From the NCBI RefSeq assembly GCF_002723455.1, contig NZ_PDUS01000016.1, positions 1-64,000 on the forward strand: DNA of 64,000 bases. Direction: 5' to 3'. Below are positions 15,592-25,230 of the stretch, one piece after another (the first letter of the stretch is position 1; the number at the start of each line of letters is the position of its first letter). The DNA comes from Pseudoalteromonas sp. 3D05 (GTDB lineage Bacteria > Pseudomonadota > Gammaproteobacteria > Enterobacterales > Alteromonadaceae). Below the pieces are notes generated by a model, which searched no databases, was not told the origin of the DNA, and saw only the letters and a list, made by a program, of their open reading frames with translations. The position numbers were made by a program, and so were the translations under genes.

Positions 15592-17763
15592 TTAGCGCGA
15601 CGGTGTGGCTTCATTTTGCTGCTCTTTTATTAGTAAAAGCAACTCTGCGGTTGCGGTGGCGTCAGCAAGTGCGCGGTGATGATTAGTGAGCTCTAACTCA
15701 AAGTGCTTAGATAAGTTACCTAAAGAATACGATTTAAGACCGGCAAATGCTTTACGTGACTCTACAACCGTACACAGCTTTGGCATTTTAAAGTAGTGAC
15801 CTGCCATTTCGCACTCTTTGCGGATAAAGCCATAATCAAAATTGACATTATGAGCAACAAAAATACTCCCTTTTAACTTATGTAGCAGGGTGTCAGCTAT
15901 TTCACTAAAGCGTGGTGCAGTGGCAACCATGGTATCTGTAATACCGGTCAGCGACACTATAAATTTTGGAATCCGCATTTGTGGATTTAGCAGTGTGGAC
16001 CAAGTTTCGATAACCCTGCCATGTTGTATTTTAACCATGCCGATTTCAGTGATCCTGTTGCCGCCTTTTAAGCTGCCAGTCGTTTCAATATCGACCACGC
16101 TGTAAATGCGATTAGGATCATTAACCCAATTAACGGCTGCAATGTGTACATCGAACCCAGAGTTTTTAAGGTTGTCGATGGTGGTCAGCTGATTACGCCT
16201 AAGTTTATCACCAGGCGCTTTTACCTCTTCGAAATAGACGGTGCCGTCTTTTAAAATCATTAAGTCTGGGTAGCCGTCTTTAAGTTCTAAAAAACGTAGG
16301 CTCATATTTTTTAAGTGGCTTTTTAACGCTGTGATAGGGCTATGTAAAATCAATACTTCTAGTGGCTTTAACAGCTCACTATGCCAACGAAATAAGCCAT
16401 TTGGTTGATCAAAATAGCGCGCTGCGTTTTTGCATACATACTTTAGTAAATCTTCAGGTGTTTGCCACTGTTCAAATAAAGCATCAATCTGTTGCTGTTG
16501 TGTATGATAAAAAGTGTTAGTGCGTAATACGTGTGGGAACAAATCAAATTCATTACACGGTGGGTGAGGGGTTTCTACGTATAGCTCGTGCCAAAATACC
16601 AGGCCAAATAGGCTTTGCCAGAGCGTGTTCTCGGTGTTAAATGCTCGCAGACCTTGGTTTTCATAATATTGTGCCACTCCTTGCTCTACATCACCGCGAT
16701 AAATCTCATCTATTTCGATTACACACTGTGTATCCGCAAGCATGGCACTTAAGCGAGAGCGGGTTTGCTTATTAAACTTACGCATTAAAAAATCATCAGC
16801 AAAATACAGCAAATCATCCGTTAGTGGATCTTCAATAATGCTTTCAAGCTCGGCTTTAACCCAGTCTTTATTGCCTTGGCGATATTGCTCGCGTATTTGT
16901 ATTTCAATCGCTTCAGGGCTGTTTTCACAGGCATTTAAAATACTAAAGCTCAGCGGTGGATCTACTTTTTTGAGCTGCTGATAAAGCCTCAGTAAAAGCT
17001 TATTTTTAAGGCTTATTGCCAGTGTGCCTTGTGCGTGTTGCGCCATAACTTCGTGAGCTAAACCTTGGTATTGCTCGTCAGCTGTAATATTTTTAAATGC
17101 CAAGCGAAAGCGGTTTAACGCATAGTTCGACTTTGCCTCATCTAAAGTATCAAAGCGTGCCAAGCTCTGAGTATGGCTTTGGCGCGTAGCTCTAACACCT
17201 AGATCGCGCAGCACAAAACTGTTTTGATGATTTATATCGCCTTCGCTTAGACGGCCAATGTATAAAAACTCAAAATATTCATACACATCACTGCGATTAT
17301 TTATAATAAATTGACTGTAGATAGGTGCTAAATATTCGCGATTTTCTCTAAATAAATTTACGGCTTGAATAACAAGCGCTGCCTTCGAGGTGCTTTTTTT
17401 TATCACTAATTCAGGATCAAAAGACGCTAATAGTTCAATTAACGCAGGTTTGGTCAAGTGATGTAAAAGAGCGTCGTAGTCGTTATCTGTTGGGTGTGCA
17501 ATTAGCCCCGTTTGGATTAATTGTTTAATTGCGAGCGGTGCGTTATCTATTTCGGCGTAGTTAAGGGTACTGATCGCAACAAAGCGAGGCTTGCGAGAAT
17601 AAATACGCGCAAGCATGCATTGAGCCTGCTCGCCAAGTGTATTTACCTTGTTGATAAAATCAGTATGTGTTTGCTCTAATAATTGCCCACATTGCTCATT
17701 TATAAAGTCGATGAGTTCTTTAAAATGAGCTAAATAGTATTTCGCGGGTAGTTCTTTTTTCAT
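15592..17763 (-). CDS. FAN1-like VRR-NUC nuclease fused to DnaQ-like exonuclease
   Basis: A protein of about 723 residues (numbering below from a TTG five codons upstream). Residues 1-490 are helical and resemble the SAP/TPR-rich body of bacterial FAN1. A VRR-NUC domain follows (about 493-556), with metal ligands in YPDL (Asp505), EEVKAPGD (Glu518, Lys520) and Gln530. A complete DEDDh exonuclease follows directly: DIETTG at 563-568, NVNFD ending at 648, and HRALAD at 701-706. FAN1 cuts flapped and cross-linked DNA; the exonuclease resembles the proofreading subunit family. Ordinary bacterial FAN1 is about 550-560 residues and ends after VRR-NUC. It is a single-gene unit. Confidence 0.85.
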   Translation of the reverse strand: MKKELPAKYYLAHFKELIDFINEQCGQLLEQTHTDFINKVNTLGEQAQCMLARIYSRKPRFVAISTLNYAEIDNAPLAIKQLIQTGLIAHPTDNDYDALLHHLTKPALIELLASFDPELVIKKSTSKAALVIQAVNLFRENREYLAPIYSQFIINNRSDVYEYFEFLYIGRLSEGDINHQNSFVLRDLGVRATRQSHTQSLARFDTLDEAKSNYALNRFRLAFKNITADEQYQGLAHEVMAQHAQGTLAISLKNKLLLRLYQQLKKVDPPLSFSILNACENSPEAIEIQIREQYRQGNKDWVKAELESIIEDPLTDDLLYFADDFLMRKFNKQTRSRLSAMLADTQCVIEIDEIYRGDVEQGVAQYYENQGLRAFNTENTLWQSLFGLVFWHELYVETPHPPCNEFDLFPHVLRTNTFYHTQQQQIDALFEQWQTPEDLLKYVCKNAARYFDQPNGLFRWHSELLKPLEVLILHSPITALKSHLKNMSLRFLELKDGYPDLMILKDGTVYFEEVKAPGDKLRRNQLTTIDNLKNSGFDVHIAAVNWVNDPNRIYSVVDIETTGSLKGGNRITEIGMVKIQHGRVIETWSTLLNPQMRIPKFIVSLTGITDTMVATAPRFSEIADTLLHKLKGSIFVAHNVNFDYGFIRKECEMAGHYFKMPKLCTVVESRKAFAGLKSYSLGNLSKHFELELTNHHRALADATATAELLLLIKEQQNEATPSR

Positions 17764-17845
17764 TAGTCGGCCACACAATATAACTGTATATAAAAACAGT
17801 ATCTAGTAATTGTAATGCTTTTTCAATAAATCAAAGCATAATAAT

Positions 17846-18874
17846 TTAATGGTTTATAGTACATGTCAGTGCATTTGCTTGTTGGCAATAATGAAAGTCT
17901 AAATAATAAAATTCTTTGGCGGGTTTTTTATCATTAACAATTACCTCAAACATTAGTTGAGCGCTTAGCCGGCCCATCTCAAATGGATTTTGTCCAACAT
18001 TAGCAGATGATAACCCTTGGTGTAACGCGTCTAACTGTATTTGTTCTGTATCTGCTGAGATGATAGTTATTTCATTTAAGGCAAGCGAATCTTTATAAGG
18101 GATAAGTAATTCAACGTATTGAGGGTTAAATTGTGCAAACCCTGCCACAGCTACAAAAGCAGGGGGCTGTTTCATTTTTACTATGTTGACAACTTGCTCT
18201 AGAGAAAGCCCTCTTTTCCCTAGACTATAAAGGGGGCAGCGGCTAAATTCACTCCAGCCGTTTTGACCCGACAAACGTTGTTCACTTTGCCCCGAAAGAG
18301 CAAATCTTACGCCAGCAATTCTTTCGTTTAAGTTAGGCGCAGTCTGATGGCCTGATTGAATGCATATATTTTTAGTGTTTTTATCTGTTATTTGCTTGAG
18401 CTGGTTTCCCAGAGCAACACCAAAATCAAAATTATTTGTGCCAACGTAAGCCATTCTGTAACGGCTATCTTTGGGTAGCAAATCGGAGTCAAACGTAATG
18501 ACTGGGATTTTTTTTTCGTACAGATCTTTAAGTGCGCGATTCACTAGGTAGTCAGAATCTGTTGTTGAAACCAATAAGCCATCGATACCACTTTTAACCA
18601 TATCATTAATAATTAGAGCTTGTGTGCGAATGTCTTGATAGTCATCAGGCCCATCATATAAGCAAGTGATCTCAGGGTGAGACTTGGCGAAAGCCATACA
18701 GCCTTTGTAAGATTGAATATAGAAGCTGTCGTTTTTAGTTTTCCCCACTATACCTATGACAAATTTTGCTTGTAAAAAAAATGGTAAGCAGGCGATTAAA
18801 CATATCAGTGCACTAAATATTTTGGTTGGATAGCGGCGCGTTGGTTTAGTTAAAAACAAAGATACATGCTCCAT
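17846..18874 (-). CDS. periplasmic sugar-binding-like protein (Peripla_BP_4)
   Basis: A 342-residue protein with a signal segment (about 18-36) and the two-lobed fold of ribose/galactose-type binding proteins. Typical elements are IGIVGKTKNDSFYIQSYKGC, QALIINDMVKSGIDGLLVSTTD, PVITFDSD and SSANVGQNPFEMGRLSAQLM. No permease or ATPase is adjacent, so it may serve a distant ABC transporter or act as the ligand-binding partner of a sensor kinase, as TorT and LuxP do. The ligand is unknown. Confidence 0.8.
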   Translation of the reverse strand: MEHVSLFLTKPTRRYPTKIFSALICLIACLPFFLQAKFVIGIVGKTKNDSFYIQSYKGCMAFAKSHPEITCLYDGPDDYQDIRTQALIINDMVKSGIDGLLVSTTDSDYLVNRALKDLYEKKIPVITFDSDLLPKDSRYRMAYVGTNNFDFGVALGNQLKQITDKNTKNICIQSGHQTAPNLNERIAGVRFALSGQSEQRLSGQNGWSEFSRCPLYSLGKRGLSLEQVVNIVKMKQPPAFVAVAGFAQFNPQYVELLIPYKDSLALNEITIISADTEQIQLDALHQGLSSANVGQNPFEMGRLSAQLMFEVIVNDKKPAKEFYYLDFHYCQQANALTCTINH

Positions 18875-19076
18875 AAAAAACGCTTTTTCAAGAATAAAGT
18901 ATGTTTAGACCGTTTTAGATTAGCACGAAGTTATTTTAATGTTAGCATTTTGCTTACATTTTATGTGTGCGATAAGCCATTCCATATACAAGCTTGGCTA
19001 CGAATTACACTCAGTGAGATCTAAGAATGACTAGCGAACGTAGTGTATTTAACCAGACCTTATTTAAACCACCGTT

Positions 19077-19607
19077 ATGTTAAAAAACCTCGTTTCTATT
19101 TTATTTATCATGCTCTTAGCTGGATGTTCAAGCCAGTACCCTAATCAAACACCTGTAGGAAAGCAGTTCCCAACTGTTAGTGGTGAAAGCCTATCTAAAC
19201 AAGACATTGTGATACCAGACGACTTTAATAATGAACACTCTTTGTTGTTAATTGGCTACAAACAAGATAGCCAGTTTGATATTGACCGTTGGCTTATAGG
19301 CTTAGATATGTCAGGTGTTTCTATTCCAACTTATGAGCTGCCGACTATACAAGGTATGGCGCCGCGTATGTTTAGTACATTAATTGATAACGGCATGCGT
19401 AAAGGTATACCTAAGGAACTTTGGGCTGGTGTTATCACAATCTACAAAGACGGTGATAAAGTACAGGCCTTTACAGGAAATGAAAATCCAAACAACTGCC
19501 GCGTTGTGCTAATTAATAAAGCAGGAAAAATTCTGTATTTTTATGACCGAGGCTTTTCAGTGTCAGCACTCAATCAGCTAAAAGCAGTGTTGGCAAAAAA
19601 TAAATAG
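19077..19607 (+). CDS. thioredoxin-like lipoprotein of unknown function
   Basis: A 176-residue protein with a lipobox (LLAGC, Cys17), so an outer- or inner-membrane lipoprotein. The rest looks like a degenerate thioredoxin-like fold: GKQFPTVSGE, LLLIGYKQDSQFDIDRWLIGL and VVLINKAGKILYFYDRGFS. No CXXC pair is present, so it is unlikely to be a disulfide reductase. It resembles proteins compared to mitochondrial ATP10, but that link is weak. A family B half-repeat begins 8 bp after the stop codon. Confidence 0.65.
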   Translation: MLKNLVSILFIMLLAGCSSQYPNQTPVGKQFPTVSGESLSKQDIVIPDDFNNEHSLLLIGYKQDSQFDIDRWLIGLDMSGVSIPTYELPTIQGMAPRMFSTLIDNGMRKGIPKELWAGVITIYKDGDKVQAFTGNENPNNCRVVLINKAGKILYFYDRGFSVSALNQLKAVLAKNK

Positions 19608-19615
19608 CCCGATAG

Positions 19616-19742
19616 GTGGTTTAAAAGCGATTTACACTGCGTTATTGATTTTAAAAATAGAACCACTACTGCGGCAATCAATGCCTTGGCTAAATCGCTT
19701 GTAATTTCATCGATGCTCGCACCCTTGGCGAGTTTGAGTATG
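19616..19742 (+). repeat. MITE-like element family B, right half
   Basis: About 127 bp matching the right half of the full copy at 2178-2446: the inner AAAAGCGATTTA, the TGCGTTATTGATTTTAA core, TAGAACCACTA, CAATCAATGCCTTG, TAAATCGCTT and a decayed terminal repeat. The left terminal repeat is missing. It lies directly after the thioredoxin-like lipoprotein gene in a 500-bp gap whose remainder (19743-20081) is A+T-rich, with no other feature recognised apart from the likely betI promoter. Confidence 0.75.
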
Positions 19743-20081
19743 GCACTAAAATGAACCACAACATCCGATGTGGTTCTCTCAATCTTGATGTAGTGAGCGC
19801 TTTATTTTATGAGCTACTTACTGTAAACCTTTTTTGCAATAAACCCTCGTTTAAAGTCATTTTTAAAGTTTTTCTTATTCTTGTTATTTACTCGAAAATA
19901 CACGCATTTATAAACATTTCATAGAAAAACGACACTTTTAATAATTTTTTTAATCTATTTTTCATATCCGTTTTAGCTGCATTATTACAGGTACTTAGCG
20001 GCACTTTAGCCTATTTGGTTTAGGTTGTTCACAGTTTGTCAACCTTGAATTATCAGTTCTATTACTCTAACCTTTATTTTT

Positions 20082-20095
20082 ATTGAACGATCAAT
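20082..20095 (+). promoter_or_regulatory. BetI-type operator
   Basis: ATTGAACGATCAAT is an inverted repeat with ATTGA/TCAAT arms. It resembles the ATTGAAC-type sites described for BetI repressors and lies 11 bp before the betI start. This suggests that BetI represses the whole bet cluster and is relieved by choline. Confidence 0.6.
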
Positions 20096-20106
20096 TAATA
20101 AAAATT

Positions 20107-20697
20107 ATGCCTAAAGTTGGAATGGAGCCTGTCCGTCGTCAGCAGCTAATTGACGCCACGATTGAGTCAGTAGCTGAGCTTGGTTTACAAAGCACAACTA
20201 TTAATAGCATTAGTAAAAAGGCGGGCATGTCGTCAGGCATTATTAGCCACTATTTTGGTGGCAAACAGGGATTAATTGAAGCGACGGTGCGTTATTTACT
20301 CACCAACTTGAAGCATGAACTTATTGATCGCGTTAGTGCAACAACAACACCCACGCAACGCTTGATGTTTATTGTTGAAGCAAACTTCGCTCGTTTACAA
20401 CTGCAAAGCGACACCACTAAAACGTGGTTAAGTTTTTGGGCGCAGTCAATGCATGATGTGCAATTACACCGCTTACAAAACGTCAATAGCCGTCGCCTGT
20501 TAAGCAATTTAACGAGTTCATTCAAGCAATTAATGAACGATGCTGATGCCAAGCTTGCCGCACAGCTATGCGCAGCAATGATTGATGGGCTGTGGTTAAG
20601 AGCGGTGTTGAGCAAGTCTGACGAAAATCAATTTGAACATTGCGAGCAATTAGCCAAAGGCTATGTACATTCACTTATCAAACAGTATGGGGCTTAA
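20107..20697 (+). CDS. betI: TetR-family choline-responsive repressor BetI
   Basis: A 196-residue TetR-family repressor. The N-terminal [19 protein letters not shown] and the helix-turn-helix [32 protein letters not shown] match BetI closely, so ATG 20107 is taken as the start rather than the TTG at 20083. BetI represses choline-oxidation genes until choline binds. It is the first gene of the betI-betB-betA run; its stop codon is 1 nt from the proposed betB start. Confidence 0.92.
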   Translation: MPKVGMEPVRRQQLIDATIESVAELGLQSTTINSISKKAGMSSGIISHYFGGKQGLIEATVRYLLTNLKHELIDRVSATTTPTQRLMFIVEANFARLQLQSDTTKTWLSFWAQSMHDVQLHRLQNVNSRRLLSNLTSSFKQLMNDADAKLAAQLCAAMIDGLWLRAVLSKSDENQFEHCEQLAKGYVHSLIKQYGA

Positions 20698-20698
20698 T

Positions 20699-22162
20699 GT
20701 GACAACACCTGTTTATCAAAATTTTATCAACGGTCACTTTTTAAAGAATCAAAGTGGCGATACTTTTGCAGTTAAAAATCCTGCTACAGATGAAGTAATT
20801 TACCATGTAGAAGTCGCCGATGCATTTGTACAAAACGCAGCTATTGAAAGCGCCAAACAAGGTTTTGCTGCTTGGTCTGCTATGACGCCAATTGAACGCA
20901 GTCGGATTTTATTAAAAGCTGTAGAAATACTGCGCGCACGTAACGATGAGTTGGCAAAAATTGAAGTACTTGATACGGGCAAGCCTTGGCAAGAAGCTGA
21001 GTGTGTTGATGTACAAACCGGTGCGGATGTTATTGAGTATTTTGCAGGCCTTGCCCCTGCGCAAGTTGGTCAACAGCAAATGGTCGGTGAAGACTTTTAT
21101 TATACCCGTAAAGAGCCATTAGGTATTTGTGCAGGCATTGGTGCGTGGAACTACCCGTTACAAATTGCCTGTTGGAAATCAGGCCCTGCGCTTGCTGCGG
21201 GTAATGCGCTTATATTTAAACCATCTGAGGAGACACCGCTTGGCGCAATTAAATTAGCGGAAATATTCATCGAAGCAGGAGTCCCTGCAGGTGTATTTAA
21301 TGTTGTACAAGGTGCGGCTGAGGTTGGCCAATGGTTAACACAAAGCGATGATATCGAAAAAGTATCGTTCACTGGTGAAGTAGGTACAGGGAAAAAAGTG
21401 GTCGCAAGTGCAGCAGGCTCGCTTAAAGATGTGACCATGGAGCTGGGTGGAAAATCGCCACTATTGGTATTTGATGATGCTGATATTTCGCAAGCGGTGA
21501 GTGCGGCTATGCTGGGTAACTTTTATACTCAAGGCGAAATTTGCACTAACTGCACCCGTATTTATGTCCATAAAAACGTGTATCAGCAATTCATTGAAGA
21601 ACTTAAAACACGCACTGAACAAAACATTATTGCTGGCGATCCAATGGATCCTGAGGTGAACTTAGGTGCGCTTATTTCAAAAAATCATCACGATTTGGTA
21701 ATGAGTTACATCGACAAAGGCATTAGCGAAGGGGCAACCTTACTTACGGGTGGTAAAGCTCTAAAACCAGAATCTGCACCGAATGGCTACTTTGTCGCGC
21801 CTACGGTCTTTACTGATTGCACCGATAACATGACTATCGTTAAAGAAGAGATTTTTGGTCCTGTAATGAGCGTACTGGTGTTTGATGATGAAGACGATGC
21901 AATTCGCCGCGCTAATGACACCCATTTGGGTTTAGCTGCGGGTGTATTTACCAAAGATATTAAGCGTGCACACCGTGTTATTCATCAATTACAAGCGGGT
22001 ATTTGTTGGATCAACAGCTACGGTAACTCGCCAGCTGAAATGCCTGTGGGTGGTTATAAGCAGTCGGGTATTGGTCGTGAAAACGGTATCGAAACACTTG
22101 ATCATTACACCCAAACTAAATCAATTTATGTTGGTATGACAGATATAGAGAGCCCATTTTAA
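20699..22162 (+). CDS. betB: betaine-aldehyde dehydrogenase BetB
   Basis: About 487 residues of the NAD(P)-dependent aldehyde dehydrogenase family. It oxidises betaine aldehyde to glycine betaine. Motifs: [30 protein letters not shown] (cofactor and Asn), [16 protein letters not shown] with the general-base Glu, and [16 protein letters not shown] with the catalytic Cys. The start is uncertain: GTG 20699 with GGGG in front, or ATG 20687 overlapping betI. It overlaps betA as TAATG. Confidence 0.94.
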   Translation: MTTPVYQNFINGHFLKNQSGDTFAVKNPATDEVIYHVEVADAFVQNAAIESAKQGFAAWSAMTPIERSRILLKAVEILRARNDELAKIEVLDTGKPWQEAECVDVQTGADVIEYFAGLAPAQVGQQQMVGEDFYYTRKEPLGICAGIGAWNYPLQIACWKSGPALAAGNALIFKPSEETPLGAIKLAEIFIEAGVPAGVFNVVQGAAEVGQWLTQSDDIEKVSFTGEVGTGKKVVASAAGSLKDVTMELGGKSPLLVFDDADISQAVSAAMLGNFYTQGEICTNCTRIYVHKNVYQQFIEELKTRTEQNIIAGDPMDPEVNLGALISKNHHDLVMSYIDKGISEGATLLTGGKALKPESAPNGYFVAPTVFTDCTDNMTIVKEEIFGPVMSVLVFDDEDDAIRRANDTHLGLAAGVFTKDIKRAHRVIHQLQAGICWINSYGNSPAEMPVGGYKQSGIGRENGIETLDHYTQTKSIYVGMTDIESPF

Positions 22163-23832
22163 TGACTGCACAAACTTATGATTACATCATAGTCGGTGCA
22201 GGCTCAGCAGGGTGTGTATTGGCTAATCGCTTGTCTGAAGAGAGCAATAATCGTGTTTTATTGTTAGAGACTGGTGGCAGCGATAAAAGCATTTTTATCA
22301 AAATGCCAACAGCGCTGTCTATCCCGATGAATACGGATAAGTACGCCTGGCAGTTTCACACCCAAGCTGAACCGTTTTTAGATAACCGTGAAATGCATTG
22401 CCCACGTGGCAAAGTACTAGGCGGTTCGTCATCAATTAACGGCATGGTTTACGTACGTGGTCATGCAAAAGATTTTGATGAATGGCAACAACATGGCGCA
22501 CAGGGTTGGGATTACCAGTCATGCTTGCCGTATTTTCAAAAAGCCGAAACCTTTTATTTAGGCAAAGATGAATACCGTGGCGGTAACGGCCCGCTGGGCG
22601 TTAATAACGGTAATGAAATGGCCAATCCTCTGTATAAAGCTTTTATTAATGCCGGTCAGCAAGCCGGTTATGCCGCTACCGATGACTACAATGCAGGGCA
22701 GCAAGAAGGGTTTGGGCCAATGCACATGACTGTTAAAGACGGTGTGCGCAGCTCGGCTAGTCGTGAATATTTAGACCCTGTTAAGTCGCGCAGTAACTTA
22801 ACTATTGTAACGGGTGCATTAGCCGAAAAAGTATTGCTTGAAGGTAAAAAAGCCACGGGTGTTGAGTACAGTATCAATGGTCAAACTAAGCAAGTATTTG
22901 CCGCCAAAGAAGTGGTATTAAGTGCGGGGCCTATTGGTTCACCGCATTTATTACAGCTTTCAGGCATTGGTGACAGCGAAACACTTGCAGCAGCAGGCGT
23001 TGAACTGAAGCATCATCTACCTGGTGTTGGTCAAAACCTGCAAGATCACTTGGAATTTTATTTTCAATACAAGTGTAAGCAACCTATTACCTTAAACGGC
23101 AAGTTAGGGTTAATTTCTAAAGGCCTTATCGGTGCCCGTTGGTTGTTAAATCGCAGTGGCTTAGGTGCAACCAATCACTTTGAGTCGTGTGCGTTTATTC
23201 GCTCAAAACCTGGAGTTGAATGGCCTGATCTGCAATATCACTTTTTACCTGCGGCAATTCGCTATGATGGTAAAAGTGCCTTTGATGGACATGGTTTCCA
23301 AGTGCATGTGGGTCATAACAAACCTAAAAGCCGCGGGGCAGTATCAATACAGTCAGCCGATGCCAAAGTTGCACCAAAAATTCAGTTTAACTACTTACAG
23401 CATCAAGATGATATTGAAGGGTTTAGAGCGTGTGTACGTTTAACCCGTGAAATCATTGAGCAAAACGCATTTGATGACTATCGCGATGATGAAATTCAAC
23501 CCGGTAAAGACATCCAAACCGATGAGCAAATTGATGCATTTGTTCGCCAAGCTGTTGAGAGTGCGTACCATCCGTCATGTTCATGCAAAATGGGTGAAGA
23601 TGAGCTAGCCGTCGTGAACTCAAATACACAAGTACATGGCCTAGAAAGCTTGAGAGTGGTTGACTCGTCAATCTTCCCAACCATACCAAACGGTAATTTG
23701 AATGCGCCTACCATTATGGTGGCAGAAAAAGCGGCAGACTTAATATTAGGTAAGCCACCACTTACTAAATCGCATGCAGCGGTTGCCATGGAATCACAAT
23801 GGCAAACAAAGCAGCGTAGCTCGGAGATTTAA
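22162..23832 (+). CDS. betA: choline dehydrogenase BetA
   Basis: A 556-residue FAD-dependent GMC oxidoreductase that oxidises choline to betaine aldehyde at the membrane. It shows the N-terminal dinucleotide motif [18 protein letters not shown] (about 8-25), the GMC signature [18 protein letters not shown] (about 84-101), [17 protein letters not shown] and the C-terminal HPSCSCKMG and [17 protein letters not shown]. Its length is normal for BetA. Its start overlaps the betB stop. Confidence 0.95.
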   Translation: MTAQTYDYIIVGAGSAGCVLANRLSEESNNRVLLLETGGSDKSIFIKMPTALSIPMNTDKYAWQFHTQAEPFLDNREMHCPRGKVLGGSSSINGMVYVRGHAKDFDEWQQHGAQGWDYQSCLPYFQKAETFYLGKDEYRGGNGPLGVNNGNEMANPLYKAFINAGQQAGYAATDDYNAGQQEGFGPMHMTVKDGVRSSASREYLDPVKSRSNLTIVTGALAEKVLLEGKKATGVEYSINGQTKQVFAAKEVVLSAGPIGSPHLLQLSGIGDSETLAAAGVELKHHLPGVGQNLQDHLEFYFQYKCKQPITLNGKLGLISKGLIGARWLLNRSGLGATNHFESCAFIRSKPGVEWPDLQYHFLPAAIRYDGKSAFDGHGFQVHVGHNKPKSRGAVSIQSADAKVAPKIQFNYLQHQDDIEGFRACVRLTREIIEQNAFDDYRDDEIQPGKDIQTDEQIDAFVRQAVESAYHPSCSCKMGEDELAVVNSNTQVHGLESLRVVDSSIFPTIPNGNLNAPTIMVAEKAADLILGKPPLTKSHAAVAMESQWQTKQRSSEI

Positions 23833-23836
23833 TAAA

Positions 23837-23868
23837 TACCCAAACTCGCTTCATGAGGTGGTTGGGTA
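23837..23868. repeat. family B terminal-repeat remnant or hairpin
   Basis: TACCCAA at 23837-23843 and TTGGGTA at 23862-23868 are the outermost bases of family B terminal repeats, with GAGGTGG between, so two element ends appear joined with the middle lost. It begins 4 bp after the betA stop codon and could act as an mRNA 3'-end hairpin. Confidence 0.5.
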
Positions 23869-23969
23869 TAAACGCCACCTGCAGCATATTTTTGCTGTGG
23901 GGCTTGCAGTGGCGCGCACTACAAGTTGTTTGTGGTGCGTTAATGCGAGATAAAACACACGGAGAAAAA

Positions 23970-24020
23970 ATGACATATTATCATTTATTTTGGGGGGCAA
24001 ATTATGACCTTATGGCTTAG
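23970..24020 (+). CDS. possible short ORF or shifted N-terminus of the BCCT-like gene
   Basis: A 16-codon ORF (begins MTYYHLFWGAN) is preceded by GGAG at 6-nt spacing. It contains a run of six G at 23992-23997 and overlaps the transporter start at 24004 in another frame. One G fewer would fuse it in frame to the transporter and add 11 residues. It could be a leader ORF, the true start with a slipped homopolymer, or chance. Confidence 0.4.
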   Translation: MTYYHLFWGANYDLMA

Positions 24021-25221
24021 TGCTGGCATTATTTTTACCCTACTGGCAATAATCGCAATTTTAGTAAAATGGGGAAATGTGAAGTGTGTAGGCGTTACAC
24101 CGGTTAGAACATTTACCTTCATCGCAATCTTATTTACTTCAGGCTTAGACGTCGGCTTGATAATGTTTCCACTAACAGAGTTTGCAGGTTATGCAGACAT
24201 AAAAGCAAGCCCAGAATATGCGTTTGCCAATCCGATGGCCATTGAGTTTGGTTATTGGGGCTTTCTTATCTGGGGATTTTATTTCCTTACGTGCTTTTAT
24301 TTCTGTGTAATAGAACCTAAAGTAAAATTTTTCGAAATTCCTTTGGTTAAATTAATCAATAATGTAGTAATTATTGGTACTTGTGCATTTACTGCCTTTT
24401 TACTCCTCTCAAACCTACCTTGGTACTTACCTGCGTTAGGTGATGGCGAATCAATTATTCCTTCGTTTTACTTAATCGTCTTTGCAGCGATATGTTTTGC
24501 TGTGTATTCAAGCACAGATATTAAATATGTGCGCTTTCTAAGTATCTCTACAACTTGGCTGTTTATTGCTTTAATTGGCTTTATGTGGGTTGGTGCGTTT
24601 ACAGGCGATAACGGTCAGGTGTCAGACTTTACCAATAACCTTGCGTTAATTGGCAGCTACTTTGGCAACCTAAATGAGTTTATTTTACCGCTGAATGATT
24701 ACCACGAGTTTTATCTTTTCTGGTGGTTTGCTTGGAGCATAATGATTGGTCAATTTACTTCCCGTTTTGTTGGTGGACTGAAAACCTACCAAGTGCTTGG
24801 TGCAATGTTGATTTTCCCTTCAATCCCCATCGCAATTTGGTTCGGTGTGCTTTATCACTATCATGAAGCAGGTATACCGACGCAAGGCATTAAAAATATT
24901 GCCATGGTTTTTGTTGGTGTTGTTTTTGTTATCAATTCACTGGATTCACTTATCCGCTTGTACACGGATAACTTAAATATGACGGTAAAACGTTTAGGCA
25001 AATTTAACTACATTATCTTAAATGTAGTGGCTCTGACATTGCTAACTTTATTATTTAAACTAAACTTTTTGCAAATACAGTGGGTTGGTGCACTTGTAAT
25101 TGCGTTGTTCTTTAGTTGCGCAGGGTTTATTGCCTATAGCAAGTTTAAGACTGTGAGTAATATCGATAGCTCGCCAAAAGATAACAAAATTGACTATACA
25201 AAAATTGAATCAGTAAGCTAA
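24004..25221 (+). CDS. short, divergent BCCT-type choline/betaine transporter
   Basis: A 405-residue polytopic membrane protein. I assign it to BCCT from three segments. The TM3-like TFIAILFTSGLDVGLIMF (about 38-55) corresponds to the glycine-rich stretch and carries an Asp in it. NPMAIEFGYWGFLIW (about 76-90) matches the HWG...W region. FWWFAWSIMIGQFTSRFVGG (about 239-258) matches the WWxxWxxFxGxFxxR signature. BCCT proteins usually have 500-700 residues and 12 helices; this one has about 10-11 and lacks the first two and the long tail. It sits in the bet operon and so should import choline. Confidence 0.7.
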   Translation: MTLWLSAGIIFTLLAIIAILVKWGNVKCVGVTPVRTFTFIAILFTSGLDVGLIMFPLTEFAGYADIKASPEYAFANPMAIEFGYWGFLIWGFYFLTCFYFCVIEPKVKFFEIPLVKLINNVVIIGTCAFTAFLLLSNLPWYLPALGDGESIIPSFYLIVFAAICFAVYSSTDIKYVRFLSISTTWLFIALIGFMWVGAFTGDNGQVSDFTNNLALIGSYFGNLNEFILPLNDYHEFYLFWWFAWSIMIGQFTSRFVGGLKTYQVLGAMLIFPSIPIAIWFGVLYHYHEAGIPTQGIKNIAMVFVGVVFVINSLDSLIRLYTDNLNMTVKRLGKFNYIILNVVALTLLTLLFKLNFLQIQWVGALVIALFFSCAGFIAYSKFKTVSNIDSSPKDNKIDYTKIESVS

Positions 25222-25230
25222 GGAATTAAC

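Noticed and set aside
20083..20106. Longer BetI start at TTG 20083
   Set aside because: The family begins with MPKVGM, encoded from ATG 20107; the longer start overlaps the operator.
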